Shown: positions 20,386 to 29,473, numbered from the stretch's first letter. The stretch: DNA of 64,000 nt from Parahaliea maris (GCF_008064665.1 NZ_VRZA01000002.1:372001-436000), one strand, 5' to 3'. The notes: generated by a model from the sequence alone, not told the origin. Program-made: numbers and translations.

Positions 20386-21433
20386 CCGTTACCTGGGCCT
20401 GACGGTGGTGGCGTCCACCGCGCTGGTGCTGGTGGTGATCGTGGGGCTGGATGCCATGGCCTCCTTCATCGACGAGTCCGGGGATATCTCGGACAGCTAC
20501 ACCATGTTGGAGGTCCTGCTCTACGTGCTGCTGACCATTCCCGGGCGGTTGTACGAGTTCACCCCCTTTGCCGCCATGATCGGTTGCCTGGTGGGCCTGG
20601 GGCAGCTGGCTTCCAGCAGTGAGCTGGTGGTGATGCGAGGGGCGGGAGTATCCATAGCGAGACTGGTGTGGATCGTGATGAAGCCCACCCTGGCCATCGC
20701 CCTGGTGGCCTTCCTGCTCGGGGAATACGTCGCCCCGCGGGCCGAGCAACTGGCCCAGAGTCGCCGCGCGATCGCCCAGAACCCCGGCGAAGGTGTTGCC
20801 GGCCGACACGGGCTGTGGAACCGGGAAGCCGACACCTTCCTGCATTTCAACGCCCTCGATCCTGACGGTGAAGTGCTCGGCGTGGTGATGCTGCAGTTTG
20901 ACCAGCGCTTGCAGTTGAAATCTGCCCTGCGCGCCCGGCGCGCCAACTTCGCCGGGGATCACTGGGTGATGCACGAGGTTGTGCGGACTGATTTCACCAG
21001 CTGGCAGACGACTCACAATACCTATGAAACCCTGCGCTGGGATACCGCAATTACCCCGGAACTGCTGACCATGGAGGTGGTAGAACCCGACCAGTTGCCC
21101 CTGGTGGACCTCTACCGTTACAGCCGCTACCTGGCGCAACAGGGGCTCGACGCCGAAGATTTCGAATTGGCCATGTGGAGAAAGCTGCTACAGCCCCTCG
21201 CGGTGGCCGGGCTGGTGTTGGTGGCCATTTCCTTTATTTTTGGCCCCCTGCGTGATGGCACCCTTGGCTTCCGCATTTTCGCCGGAGTCCTCGTGGGCAT
21301 CGTGTTCCAGACCAGCCAGGACCTGCTCGGGCCGGCCAGCCTGGTCTTTGGCTTCTCTCCGCTCTATGCCGCCCTGTTGCCGATACTGGTGTGCTTTGGC
21401 GCCGGCTTGCTGCTGCTGAACCGTTCGCAGTAG
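20372..21433 (+). CDS. lptG: LPS export permease LptG
   Basis: A 353-residue partner of LptF in the LPS extraction transporter. The beginning RRLDRYLGLTVV and the C-terminal region with SFIFGPLRDGTLG and NRS ending are typical of the family, as is the layout of three membrane segments, jellyroll and three membrane segments. The GTG at 20372 is chosen because a GGAGG site lies just upstream inside lptF; overlap with lptF is 14 bp. The stop abuts the convergent RDD gene with no gap. Confidence 0.95.
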   Translation: MRRLDRYLGLTVVASTALVLVVIVGLDAMASFIDESGDISDSYTMLEVLLYVLLTIPGRLYEFTPFAAMIGCLVGLGQLASSSELVVMRGAGVSIARLVWIVMKPTLAIALVAFLLGEYVAPRAEQLAQSRRAIAQNPGEGVAGRHGLWNREADTFLHFNALDPDGEVLGVVMLQFDQRLQLKSALRARRANFAGDHWVMHEVVRTDFTSWQTTHNTYETLRWDTAITPELLTMEVVEPDQLPLVDLYRYSRYLAQQGLDAEDFELAMWRKLLQPLAVAGLVLVAISFIFGPLRDGTLGFRIFAGVLVGIVFQTSQDLLGPASLVFGFSPLYAALLPILVCFGAGLLLLNRSQ

Positions 21434-21907
21434 TCAGGCGGCGGGTTCAGCCGCTTTTCCTTTTTTTTTCCTGGGCGGCTTGTCCACCAGCAACAGTTCG
21501 GTACCGGAGAGGTAGTCGTGCCAGTAGCGGCCGCGACGGTCGAACAGGCACCACCAGTAACCCATGCCGAGACAGGCGGCGGACAGGAGGGCGCCCAGGC
21601 AGCGGCGCACGGACTGGCTCCAGCCCGGGGCGCTACCGTCACTCGCCACCAACTTGATGCGCCAGGCCTGCATGCCCAGGGTCTGGCCGCTCTTGAGCCA
21701 GAAGGCGCTGAAAAAGCCGATCACCGTCACCAGGGCAATGAGTTGCACCAGTTGCGGATGCAGGGGCTCGGCATCGCCTCTGGCGATCGCGCCGTGCAGC
21801 GCCATGGCGATTCCCACGTTGAGCATGATCAGCGGCAGCACCAGGAAAGTGTCGTACACCATGGCGATGAGGCGGCGGGGCAGGGCAGGGGGGCGAGATT
21901 CAGGCAT
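21434..21907 (-). CDS. RDD family membrane protein
   Basis: A 157-residue integral membrane protein. The family Arg-Asp-Asp pattern is present: PRRLIAMVYDTFLVLP near the N terminus, then SGQTLGMQAWRIK and DRRGRYWHDYLSGT. Two to three hydrophobic segments are predicted, and the Lys-rich tail is cytoplasmic. RDD proteins are of poorly defined function; some are linked to ion transport. It is convergent with lptG and divergent from the two-component system genes. Confidence 0.85.
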   Translation of the reverse strand: MPESRPPALPRRLIAMVYDTFLVLPLIMLNVGIAMALHGAIARGDAEPLHPQLVQLIALVTVIGFFSAFWLKSGQTLGMQAWRIKLVASDGSAPGWSQSVRRCLGALLSAACLGMGYWWCLFDRRGRYWHDYLSGTELLLVDKPPRKKKGKAAEPAA

Positions 21908-21998
21908 GGCGGAATTCTAGCGGTCGGATTACCGAATTGTAAATTGAGCCGTATTCCGGCCCCGTGCTACATTCGGCGCCCATTGGAGGGAGTATTGA

Positions 21999-22676
21999 AT
22001 GAAAGTCCTGCTTGTCGAAGACGACCCGTCAGTCGGTAGCTTTATTGCCGGGGAGCTCAGTGCTGCCGGCTACGACTGCCTGTTGCAGGATGACGGTGAG
22101 CAGGGTCTGGCGGCGGCCCTGGAAGGCAACTTTGACGTGCTGGTGGTGGATCGCATGCTGCCCGGACGCGATGGACTGTCGATCGTACAGGTGCTCCGCG
22201 AGTCAGGGGATACCACTCCGGTGCTGGTGCTGAGCGCCCTGGGCGATGTCGAGGACCGGGTCGAGGGCCTGCACTGCGGTGCAGACGACTACCTCACCAA
22301 GCCCTTCTCCATGGCGGAACTGCAGGCGCGGCTGGAGGTTTTGCACCGGCGCGCCAGCACTTCCAGCGATGCCCCCACCCGGCTGCAGGTAGCCGATCTG
22401 GAGATGGACCTGCTGACCCAGGAAGTCCGCCGCCAGCAGGTCAGCATCACCCTGCAACCCCGGGAGTACAAGCTCCTGGAGTACCTGATGCGACACGCGG
22501 GGCAGGTGGTTACTCGCGCCATGTTGCTCGAGCATGTGTGGGGTTATCACTTTGACCCACAGACCAACGTGATCGACGTGCACGTATCCCGACTGCGGCA
22601 GAAGATCGATCGCGATTTCGATACGCCCCTGCTGACAACCGTTCGCGGCGCCGGCTATCGCCTTGGCGCAGACTGA
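21999..22676 (+). CDS. OmpR/PhoB family response regulator
   Basis: A 225-residue regulator. The receiver domain (1-120) has the acidic pair EDD at 7-9, phosphoacceptor Asp51 in VVDRMLPGRDG and Lys101 in YLTKPFS. The C-terminal winged-helix domain (about 130-225) contains LTQEVRRQQVSITLQPREYKLLEYL split over the wing and recognition helix, ending with TTVRGAGYRLG. A GGAGG site precedes the ATG. It is followed 15 bp later by its cognate sensor kinase. Target genes and the signal are unknown. Confidence 0.93.
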   Translation: MKVLLVEDDPSVGSFIAGELSAAGYDCLLQDDGEQGLAAALEGNFDVLVVDRMLPGRDGLSIVQVLRESGDTTPVLVLSALGDVEDRVEGLHCGADDYLTKPFSMAELQARLEVLHRRASTSSDAPTRLQVADLEMDLLTQEVRRQQVSITLQPREYKLLEYLMRHAGQVVTRAMLLEHVWGYHFDPQTNVIDVHVSRLRQKIDRDFDTPLLTTVRGAGYRLGAD

Positions 22677-22691
22677 CGCGGGATAGCGCCC

Positions 22692-24062
22692 ATGCGCGTG
22701 CTGCAGGTCATCAATTCCCTGACCTTCCGCTTCATTCTGCGGTATGTCATTGCCCTGGTGGTCTCGGTATTTGCCGTACTGAGCCTGCTGTACACCTACC
22801 TGAGCTACGGCTACTTCACCGGCCTCACCGACAGCATCAATGACGAGCTCGATACCCTGCAACTGGTGTATCGCGGCCAGGGTATCAATGGCCTCAGGCA
22901 ATACGTCGGCGACCAGATCAGCGCCCCGGCGGGCGCCAGCTTCTCCTATCTGCTGACCAGCCCCGAGGGTGACAAACTGGGTGGTGACCTGCCGTCCACC
23001 CCGCGCTATCGGGAGTTCACCGAGGGCTGGCTGGCCTTTCAGGAATCGCTCCTGCACCGTGGCGAGACCTCCGATGTGGATTTCATCGCCCGCTCCCGCC
23101 GGCTGGATACCGGCCTCAACGCCCTGGTGGCCTACAACTTTGCCGCGGTGTCCGAGAGTGGCGCCGTCGTATTCGGCACCCTGTTGTGGGCGATGATTGC
23201 CACCCTCATTCTGGGAATCATTGGTGGTTTTTTTGCCGCCTCGTTTGCCATGCAGCGGCTGGAGGACTTCAGCCAGCGCCTGTCGCGCATCGTGCGCGAG
23301 AATCCGGCCGAACGGATGCCGATGAAAGGAGAGGAGGGCTACCTGCGGGAGATGTCCCTGGTCACCAATCGCATGCTGGACCAGATGAGCCAGTTGATGC
23401 AGGGCATCAAGCTGGTGTCGGACAATATCGCCCACGATCTGCGCACGCCGCTGACCCGTATCCGCAACCACCTGAACCAGTTGCGCGACGGGCTGGAGCC
23501 GGAGCGTCAGGAAGCGGTGGACCGCGTGATCGAGGACTGTGATGACCTGCTGGCGACCTTCAATGCGCTGTTACGCATATCCACCCTGGAGAGCGGCAGC
23601 CGCAGCGCGCCGGAAACCCGGGTCGACCTGGGTGGGTTGCTGGCGGATGTCGTGGAGTTGTACGAGCCGCTGGCGATCGACAAGGGCGTTGAATTGAACC
23701 TGGATGTGGCAGGCGAGCACAGTGTGCGCGGTGATAACGACCTGCTGTTCCAGCTGTTTGCCAACCTGGTGGACAACGCGATCAAATACACACCTGCCGG
23801 TGGTGTCATCGCTGTCAGGGTCGGCGCCGGTGAGGTTGCAGCGGGACACCGTATTGTGGTGGCGGACAACGGGCCGGGCATTCCGGTCACCGATCGCAAA
23901 AATGTCTTCCGCCGCTTTTACCGCCTGGAGGCCAGTCGCGGCAAGGAACCCGGGCATGGCCTGGGGCTCAGCCTGGTGATGGCGATCGCCCATTACCACC
24001 GGGGCACCGTACAGCTGGCGAGCAATCGCCCCGGCCTGAAGGTGATCGTGGAGCTGCCCTGA
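22692..24062 (+). CDS. Two-component sensor histidine kinase
   Basis: A 456-residue inner-membrane kinase. Membrane segments at about residues 13-36 and 163-187 enclose a periplasmic sensor of roughly 125 residues with no recognised fold. A HAMP region follows, then the dimerisation domain with phosphoacceptor His248 in IAHDLRTPLTR. The ATPase domain has the N box (LVDNAIKYTPAGG), G1 box (VADNGPGIP) and G2 box (GHGLGLSL). It is the cognate partner of the response regulator immediately upstream, and the two are surely cotranscribed. The stimulus cannot be read from sequence. Confidence 0.93.
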   Translation: MRVLQVINSLTFRFILRYVIALVVSVFAVLSLLYTYLSYGYFTGLTDSINDELDTLQLVYRGQGINGLRQYVGDQISAPAGASFSYLLTSPEGDKLGGDLPSTPRYREFTEGWLAFQESLLHRGETSDVDFIARSRRLDTGLNALVAYNFAAVSESGAVVFGTLLWAMIATLILGIIGGFFAASFAMQRLEDFSQRLSRIVRENPAERMPMKGEEGYLREMSLVTNRMLDQMSQLMQGIKLVSDNIAHDLRTPLTRIRNHLNQLRDGLEPERQEAVDRVIEDCDDLLATFNALLRISTLESGSRSAPETRVDLGGLLADVVELYEPLAIDKGVELNLDVAGEHSVRGDNDLLFQLFANLVDNAIKYTPAGGVIAVRVGAGEVAAGHRIVVADNGPGIPVTDRKNVFRRFYRLEASRGKEPGHGLGLSLVMAIAHYHRGTVQLASNRPGLKVIVELP

Positions 24063-24076
24063 ACGCCCGGGATACC

Positions 24077-24958
24077 TCAGGGTTTGTCCACAGACAGGTG
24101 GCTGGTATCCGGTGCGTTGACGGGATCCTCCTTCCGATATTGGCTTTCCAGTAGTTCGCTGCCCGCCGGTGCGACCTCCATGTCATCGAGGTTGAGCTCG
24201 GGGGGCTCCGCGGGAGGCGCCGCACAATCACTGAAGTCACTGCCCTCTGGGGCCAGGTCGATGGCGCTGGTGTCCGGGGCGGGCACGTCGGTATCGCGCG
24301 GCAGGTTGGGAATGGTTTCACCGGTGGCGGCCACGCTCAGGTGGCCGGTGTCCGGTGCTGCCGGTGGCGGTGGAGGTTCCTCGGAAAGGCGTTCGCCAGC
24401 CGCTGCCAGCGACAGGGCGGAGGTGTCCACGTCCCTGTGCACCGGCTGGGCGCGCTCCTGTGGGCGCAGCACGTCGCTGCCAGGGGGGCTGAGTTCGAAT
24501 GGACCTTCCCCGGCTTCCGCCTGGGCCGTACTGGCTTCGGTTTCCGCGCCGGCAGCCGGCTGTGGCTGGGCCCGGGGTTCGGAGAGAGGTCCGGAGGGAG
24601 GTTCGGCAGGAGCCTGGTCGCCGGTCAGTGCAGCCAGTCGTTCGGCCATGGTCATTGGCGGGGCGTCAGCCGGAGCGGATTGCGCCGCGGTCGGTGGCGA
24701 TTCCGGGCCTGCCGCCGGGTCTGTTGCTGGCAGGCGTTTGATCACCGGTTTGGCGCCCGCCCGTTCCAGCGCCTGCTTGAATTTCACTGCGGTGGCTTTG
24801 TCGCATTCGCGCTTGATCAGCTGCGCCTTGCCGCTGAACAGTTTTGCCAGGGTCTGCTCATCGGCCTTGAACAGGGCCTGCACACGCTGGCGCACGGTCG
24901 CACTGTCCTGTCCGGGTAGTACTTCTCCGGCAAAATATACGTTATAGAGTGGTTCCAT
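24077..24958 (-). CDS. Repeat-containing acidic, Pro/Ala-rich protein of unknown function
   Basis: A 293-residue protein I cannot name. Residues 1-75 form a compact domain (YNVYFAGEVLPGQD, then ALFKADEQTLAKLFSGK) resembling an N-terminal domain found on several gammaproteobacterial hypothetical proteins. The rest is low-complexity, acidic and Pro/Ala-rich, probably disordered, and carries about five degenerate copies of a short motif: DTSALSLAAAGE, DTGHLSVAATGE, DTSAIDLAPEGS, LDDMEVAPAGS and DTSHLSVDKP at the end. The ATG at 24958 has a purine-rich ribosome site. It is convergent with the kinase gene. No membrane segment or signal peptide is visible. Confidence 0.7.
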   Translation of the reverse strand: MEPLYNVYFAGEVLPGQDSATVRQRVQALFKADEQTLAKLFSGKAQLIKRECDKATAVKFKQALERAGAKPVIKRLPATDPAAGPESPPTAAQSAPADAPPMTMAERLAALTGDQAPAEPPSGPLSEPRAQPQPAAGAETEASTAQAEAGEGPFELSPPGSDVLRPQERAQPVHRDVDTSALSLAAAGERLSEEPPPPPAAPDTGHLSVAATGETIPNLPRDTDVPAPDTSAIDLAPEGSDFSDCAAPPAEPPELNLDDMEVAPAGSELLESQYRKEDPVNAPDTSHLSVDKP

Positions 24959-25072
24959 TCCTGCTCCCCCGCGCTGGAACTGTCGTCGCAGTATAACGCG
25001 CCAGCCGCTGCTCACAACGCGGCCTGAGGTCTGCTAGTATGGGCCCCCCTTGAACAAGGACTGCTGTCCACG

Positions 25073-26110
25073 ATGAGTGACCGGGTTCCCACACGTTTTG
25101 TGCGCAGCCTGTTGCGGCTGGTTTACGATCACGGCCACGATTTTTCCGCGGTACTGGCAGATGCCGGTCTCGACTTCAACCCGCTGGAAGAGGACGCGCC
25201 CGGGTACCGCGCCGAAGTGAGCGCCATGCAGTACTCCCGGGTTTACCAGCAGGTATTGCGACGGCTGCAGGATGAAACGTTCGGCGTGGCCGATAACGGC
25301 CTGGCGACCCCCGGCGCTTTCCGCATGATGTGCTATTGCATCATCGCCTGCGATACCCTCGGTCAGGCGATCCAGCGGGCGGCGGAGTTCTACCGCACTT
25401 TCTTCGATGAACGCAGCCAGCTGTACGCCAACTTCTCGGAGCCGGTGGCCCGGGTGGGTTATCGCCGTTTCCAGCCTCCCCAGGCAGGTCAGGTCGGGGC
25501 CATGGAGGCCTATGGGCTGTCGGTCTGGCACCGCTTTTTTGGTTGGCTCTGCGGCCGCCCGATCGAACTCAAGCGGGTGGATTTCAAGGGCGCTGCACCG
25601 CAGCGGATGGACAAGTACGAAGCGCTGTTCTGTGCCCCCCTGTATTTCAACCAGAGTTCGGACCTGCTCTATTTTGACAGCGCCTGCCTGTCGTGGCCGG
25701 TGGTGCACACCGAGCACTCCCTGCAGGAATTCCTGCGCACCGCGCCCTACCAGTTGCTGATCATGGATGTCGATCCCGGCAGCGATAACCTGGCGGCCCA
25801 GGTGAAGGCCATGATCGGACACGACTTCAGTGAAGGGTTCCCCAGCTTCGAAACCATCAGCTCGGCCCTGAACATGTCTGCCCCCACGCTGCGCCGCCGA
25901 CTGAAGCGGGAGGGCACGACCTTCCAGCAGATAAAGGACGACGCCCGCTGTGACGCGGCCCGCCTGCACCTGGGGCGGCCGGAGCTCTCCATCAACGAGG
26001 TCGCCCTGCAGCTGGGCTTTACCGACCCGAGTGCTTTTCACCGCTCCTTCAAGAAATGGACCGGTCAAACCCCCGGCCAGTACCGCGCCGGGCAACGTAA
26101 ACTCGCCTGA
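25073..26110 (+). CDS. AraC family transcriptional regulator
   Basis: A 345-residue regulator with an N-terminal arabinose-binding-type ligand domain (about residues 20-210; AFRMMCYCIIACDTLGQAI is characteristic) and a C-terminal double helix-turn-helix (about 255-340): SSALNMSAPTLRRRLKREG, then INEVALQLGFTDPSAFHRSF and KWTGQTPGQYR. Members of this subgroup often regulate lipid, steroid or aromatic metabolism. It faces the same way as the steroid genes starting at 28.4 kb but is separated from them by several unrelated genes, so a link is only a possibility. Confidence 0.9.
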   Translation: MSDRVPTRFVRSLLRLVYDHGHDFSAVLADAGLDFNPLEEDAPGYRAEVSAMQYSRVYQQVLRRLQDETFGVADNGLATPGAFRMMCYCIIACDTLGQAIQRAAEFYRTFFDERSQLYANFSEPVARVGYRRFQPPQAGQVGAMEAYGLSVWHRFFGWLCGRPIELKRVDFKGAAPQRMDKYEALFCAPLYFNQSSDLLYFDSACLSWPVVHTEHSLQEFLRTAPYQLLIMDVDPGSDNLAAQVKAMIGHDFSEGFPSFETISSALNMSAPTLRRRLKREGTTFQQIKDDARCDAARLHLGRPELSINEVALQLGFTDPSAFHRSFKKWTGQTPGQYRAGQRKLA

Positions 26111-26116
26111 CTTCCA

Positions 26117-26164
26117 GCGGCGGGTGTATGGAGAGCGCCCGCGGCGGGTGTATAGAAAGCCCCC
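26117..26164. repeat. Two tandem 24-bp units after the AraC gene
   Basis: Two directly adjacent 24-base units share the head GCGGCGGGTGTAT and an AG(C)CCC tail and differ at three positions. The first begins six bases after the AraC stop codon. A diverged pair with the same head (GCGGCGG) and a TGTA core lies at 29302-29345, also six bases after a stop codon. The pair sits about 50 bases upstream of the bolA start, so it could act on the upstream 3' end or on the downstream promoter. Confidence 0.8.
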
Positions 26165-26214
26165 CTCTGCGGTATAATTAGGCCCCATTTTTTGCTGTAT
26201 CCCCGGAGAGTCCC

Positions 26215-26544
26215 TTGCAGGTACAGGCGCAGATAGAGAGCACCCTCAACGAGGCCCTTGCCCCCACCTTTCTCGACGTGGCGAACGAGAGCCATATGCA
26301 CAGCGTGCCGCCCAACTCGGAAACCCATTTCCGGGTAGTGGCCGTGAGCGAGGCCTTTGCCGGCCAGCGCAAAGTCGCCCGCCACCAGCGCATCTACGCG
26401 CTGCTGGCAGAGCAACTGGCGGGGCCAGTGCACGCCCTGGCGCTGCAGCTTTACACGCCGGGTGAGTGGAGTGAGCGCGAGGAGCAGGTGCGCCCTTCGC
26501 CGGAATGCCTCGGTGGCAGCAAGGCTGAGGAGCGCAAATCGTGA
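26215..26544 (+). CDS. bolA: BolA family protein
   Basis: A 109-residue BolA-like protein, expected to bind [2Fe-2S] clusters with monothiol glutaredoxins or to bind DNA. The core matches the family: [13 protein letters not shown], then [16 protein letters not shown] and [13 protein letters not shown]. The conserved His of ESHMH and the class-defining His of RHQ are present. The start is a TTG, supported by GGAG seven bases upstream. The stop overlaps the GTG of trhO by four bases, so the two are translationally coupled. Confidence 0.88.
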   Translation: MQVQAQIESTLNEALAPTFLDVANESHMHSVPPNSETHFRVVAVSEAFAGQRKVARHQRIYALLAEQLAGPVHALALQLYTPGEWSEREEQVRPSPECLGGSKAEERKS

Positions 26545-27494
26545 ACGTTGTTGTTGCCGCCCTGTACAAGTTTGTAGGCCTGCCAGACTTTCACGAGCTG
26601 CGTGAGCCCCTGCTGGATACCTGCATTGCAGCCGGCGTCAAAGGCACGCTGCTGCTGGCCGGGGAGGGGATCAACGGTACGATCGCGGGAAGCCGCGAGG
26701 GCATTGATGCGGTACTGGCCTTTCTGCGCGCCGATCCGCGGCTGGCAGATATTGAACACAAGGAATCCTTCGACGATCACATGCCGTTCTACCGGATGAA
26801 GGTCAAGCTCAAGAAGGAGATTGTCACCATGGGTGTCCCGGGCATCGATCCCAATGCCCGGGTGGGGACCTACGTGGCGCCCGGGGACTGGAACGCCATC
26901 GTCAACGACCCCGAGGTCCTGCTGATCGACACCCGCAACGACTACGAATACGGGATTGGCACTTTTCGTGGCGCGGTTGACCCGCATACGACCACCTTCC
27001 GCGAATTCCCCGATTATGTCCGGCGCGAACTGGACCCGACAAAACAGCGCAAGGTGGCCATGTTCTGCACCGGCGGGATTCGCTGTGAGAAGGCCTCCGC
27101 CTTCATGCTCAACGAGGGTTTCGAGGAGGTGTACCACCTGCAGGGCGGCATTCTCAAGTACCTCGAAGAGGTGCCCGAGGGTGAGAGCACCTGGGAAGGG
27201 GAGTGCTTCGTTTTCGATAATCGCGTGGCTGTGAATCACCAGTTGGAGAAGGGGCAATACGACCAGTGTTACGGTTGCCGGCACCCCATCACGGAGCAGG
27301 ACAAGCTTTCGCCGAAGTACGAAAAGGGCGTCTGTTGCCCGGGCTGTTACGACAACCTGAGCGATGACCAGAAAGCGCGTTTTGCCGAGCGCCAGAAACA
27401 GATAGAGCTGGCTGCTGCCCGCGGTGAAGCCCATGTCGGCGCGGCCCCTCCCGCCCGGCAGGAACCCCACCCCGAGCAGGCCGAGGGTTATTGA
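26541..27494 (+). CDS. trhO: tRNA uridine(34) hydroxylase (rhodanese-like)
   Basis: A 317-residue protein of the YceA/TrhO family, which hydroxylates uridine 34 of some tRNAs on the way to cmo5U or mo5U. An N-terminal acylphosphatase-like domain ([15 protein letters not shown]) precedes a rhodanese domain with active Cys176 in [14 protein letters not shown]-terminal Cys cluster (CYGCRHP, then CCPGC) follows. The start is GTG, overlapping bolA. Length is normal. This pairing with bolA recurs in gammaproteobacteria as far as I recall. Confidence 0.93.
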   Translation: MNVVVAALYKFVGLPDFHELREPLLDTCIAAGVKGTLLLAGEGINGTIAGSREGIDAVLAFLRADPRLADIEHKESFDDHMPFYRMKVKLKKEIVTMGVPGIDPNARVGTYVAPGDWNAIVNDPEVLLIDTRNDYEYGIGTFRGAVDPHTTTFREFPDYVRRELDPTKQRKVAMFCTGGIRCEKASAFMLNEGFEEVYHLQGGILKYLEEVPEGESTWEGECFVFDNRVAVNHQLEKGQYDQCYGCRHPITEQDKLSPKYEKGVCCPGCYDNLSDDQKARFAERQKQIELAAARGEAHVGAAPPARQEPHPEQAEGY

Positions 27495-27534
27495 CCCACG
27501 GGTTCAGGGGTAGGTCCATTCCCTGTGCGGGGCG

Positions 27535-28284
27535 CTAGAGGTGCGGTAGCAGGGCACTTCTGAATATGCCGACGGGGATGTAACGGCTGAGGCCGTCACC
27601 ATCACCCTGGGATATCACGCCGGCCAGGCTAGGGGTGCCATCCCGGGAAAGCTGGATGACCGCTCCTCCTGACGCTCCCTTGTAGGCTTTGCAGTCACTG
27701 TCGGTATAGCCCGAGCCCGGCTCGCCGCCGGTTACCCGGCATTGCGGGTCGTACGTGAGCCGTGTGCCGCCCTTGCCGAGCCCCGTATCACGGCTGTAGC
27801 CGGCCATGAGCAGCGGTTCTTTATCCGCCACAGCGCCCACTTCCAGGGCCGGAGCCTCTCCCCTGGGCACCGGGCGCTGCAATTTCAGTATCGCCCAGTC
27901 GGCGTCAATATCGCCGCCATCGGCGACCTGTCTCGCCTCGATTTCCACTGGCTGATCGTCTGCGTCAACGACCTGGAACAGGATGCGCTGGCTCAGGTCT
28001 TCGTAGTATTCCACGCAATGCCAGGCGGTCACGATGGTATCGGCTGCCCGGTCGCTTGCTCCTCGCACCAGCGTGGCACTGCAGCGTTCGGTATGGTGCC
28101 GCCGTCTCCCTTCTTCGTAACGTATCCCCGGAACGGTCAGCCTGCCGACCGCGCGCAGCCAGTCGGGGGATACGCCCGCCTGAAAGGTTTGTCGCGGGTC
28201 ATTATCGTCCTCTGCCGCGAGCAGGGCGCTACCGGCTGGCAGCAGGAGCGCGAGCAAAAAGGTGCGTAAGTGACGGAATGGCAA
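27535..28284 (-). CDS. Exported trypsin-like serine protease
   Basis: A 249-residue S1-type protease. An N-terminal signal peptide (LLALLLPAGSALLAA) predicts periplasmic export. The catalytic triad is visible: His89 in TAWHC, an Asp in DIDADWAILKL (127 or 129) and Ser205 in KGASGGAVI. There is no PDZ domain, so it is not a DegP type. Two Cys (in PQC and SDCKAYKG) could form the disulfide near the active site typical of trypsins. The substrate is unknown. It is convergent with trhO and divergent from the SDR gene. Confidence 0.82.
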   Translation of the reverse strand: MPFRHLRTFLLALLLPAGSALLAAEDDNDPRQTFQAGVSPDWLRAVGRLTVPGIRYEEGRRRHHTERCSATLVRGASDRAADTIVTAWHCVEYYEDLSQRILFQVVDADDQPVEIEARQVADGGDIDADWAILKLQRPVPRGEAPALEVGAVADKEPLLMAGYSRDTGLGKGGTRLTYDPQCRVTGGEPGSGYTDSDCKAYKGASGGAVIQLSRDGTPSLAGVISQGDGDGLSRYIPVGIFRSALLPHL

Positions 28285-28435
28285 GGTATTTCCTCGCGTG
28301 GCTCAACTTATTGTGCCCCCGGCGACCGGCCCGGGTTGGCCGCCCCGGGGCTGGGCAGTAGGATGGCCCCGGATACTAGAACAGAGCTTCTCCGCGGTAA
28401 AGCGCGGGTGGCTGCAGCACAGGACGGGAGACAGT

Positions 28436-29296
28436 ATGCCTGAGGCGAATCAAGTGGTGGTGGTGACCGGGGCCAGTCGCGGCGCCGGTAAGGGAATCGC
28501 CGAAGCACTGGGGGCCACTGGCGCCACAGTTTACGTGACAGGGCGGACCGTCGAGGAGGGATCGGCTGATCTCCCCGGCACCGTGGCTGCTACCGCCGAA
28601 GCGGTGAACCGGGCCGGAGGAGTGGGGATTGCCGTCGCCTGCGATCACAGTGACGACGCCCAGGTAGAGGCGCTGTTCCAGCGAGTGGCCGAGGAGCAGG
28701 GAAGACTGGATATCCTGGTCAACAACGCGACCTATGTTCACGATGCCCTGGTCCAGGCCGGGCCATTCTGGGAGAAACCCCTGTCATTGACCGACATCTG
28801 GGATGTCGGTATGCGTTCACACTATGTGGCCAGCTATTACGCCGCGCCCCTGTTGTTGCGCAGCGATGCTGGCCTGGTGGTTAATACCAGTTCCTTTGGC
28901 GGGCGCATCTACATGCACGGGCCCGCCTATGGCGCCGGCAAGGCCGCCGTCGACAAGATGGCCCACGATATGGCGGTGGACTTCAGGCCCTACAACGTTT
29001 GCGTGGTCTCCATCTGGATGGGCTTGCTGCTGACCGAGCGCACCCGTCGGGTGTTCGAAGCCGAGCCGGACAAGTACGCCGATCTGGCGGCTACCGCCGA
29101 GCACCCGCAGTTTACCGGTCGAGTCATCGCCGCCCTGGCGCGCGATCCGGCGCGAATGGAGAAGTCCGGCCGGGTGCACATCGGTGCCGAACTGGGGCAG
29201 GAGTACGGCGTGAGCGACCTCGAAGGCCGGCAGCCCCCGTCGCACCGGGCTTTCTTCGGTCCGCCCACGGAATTCGGGGATGCCGTTGTGGAGTAG
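28436..29296 (+). CDS. SDR family oxidoreductase (DHRS1-like)
   Basis: A 286-residue short-chain dehydrogenase. The cofactor motif TGASRGAGKG is at residues 11-20, NNAT replaces the usual NNAG, and the catalytic pattern is Ser in NTSSFGG with Tyr/Lys in YGAGK. The C-terminal third is longer than in classical SDRs and resembles DHRS1-type proteins. The ATG at 28436 has a GGGAG site; the frame is open upstream without SDR sequence. It precedes the hsa genes by about 180 bp in the same direction, so a role in steroid or side-chain oxidation is possible but unproven. Confidence 0.83.
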   Translation: MPEANQVVVVTGASRGAGKGIAEALGATGATVYVTGRTVEEGSADLPGTVAATAEAVNRAGGVGIAVACDHSDDAQVEALFQRVAEEQGRLDILVNNATYVHDALVQAGPFWEKPLSLTDIWDVGMRSHYVASYYAAPLLLRSDAGLVVNTSSFGGRIYMHGPAYGAGKAAVDKMAHDMAVDFRPYNVCVVSIWMGLLLTERTRRVFEAEPDKYADLAATAEHPQFTGRVIAALARDPARMEKSGRVHIGAELGQEYGVSDLEGRQPPSHRAFFGPPTEFGDAVVE

Positions 29297-29301
29297 CGCC
29301 C

Positions 29302-29345
29302 GCGGCGGTTGTGTAAAGCGCCTGCGGCGGTCCTGTAAAAAGCAC
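29302..29345. repeat. Two tandem 22-bp units after the SDR gene
   Basis: Two adjacent 22-base units, each starting GCGGCGG and containing TGTAAA followed by AGC, begin six bases after the SDR stop codon. They are diverged relatives of the 24-bp pair at 26117-26164; the AGCGCCC that precedes the first unit here matches the tail of the other pair. The hsaA start lies about 130 bases downstream. A perfect GGACC-C-GGTCC palindrome at 29414-29424 lies between the repeats and hsaA and could be a separate operator. Confidence 0.75.
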
Positions 29346-29473
29346 CGATAACCCAAATAGAGGATGTGCAAGGCCCCGCAGAACGCTTTAATCAGCAGCG
29401 AAAATACAGAACAGGACCCGGTCCATACCCTTAACAATCGACCGGAAGAAGTTGACCAACGCAAGGTATAGCC

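Noticed and set aside
26117-26164. Possible CRISPR repeats
   Set aside because: The units are directly adjacent without spacers and only two copies occur; no cas gene is nearby.
26215-27494. bolA-trhO coupling as a novel system
   Set aside because: As far as I recall the two genes are commonly adjacent in gammaproteobacteria, so the pairing is not new.
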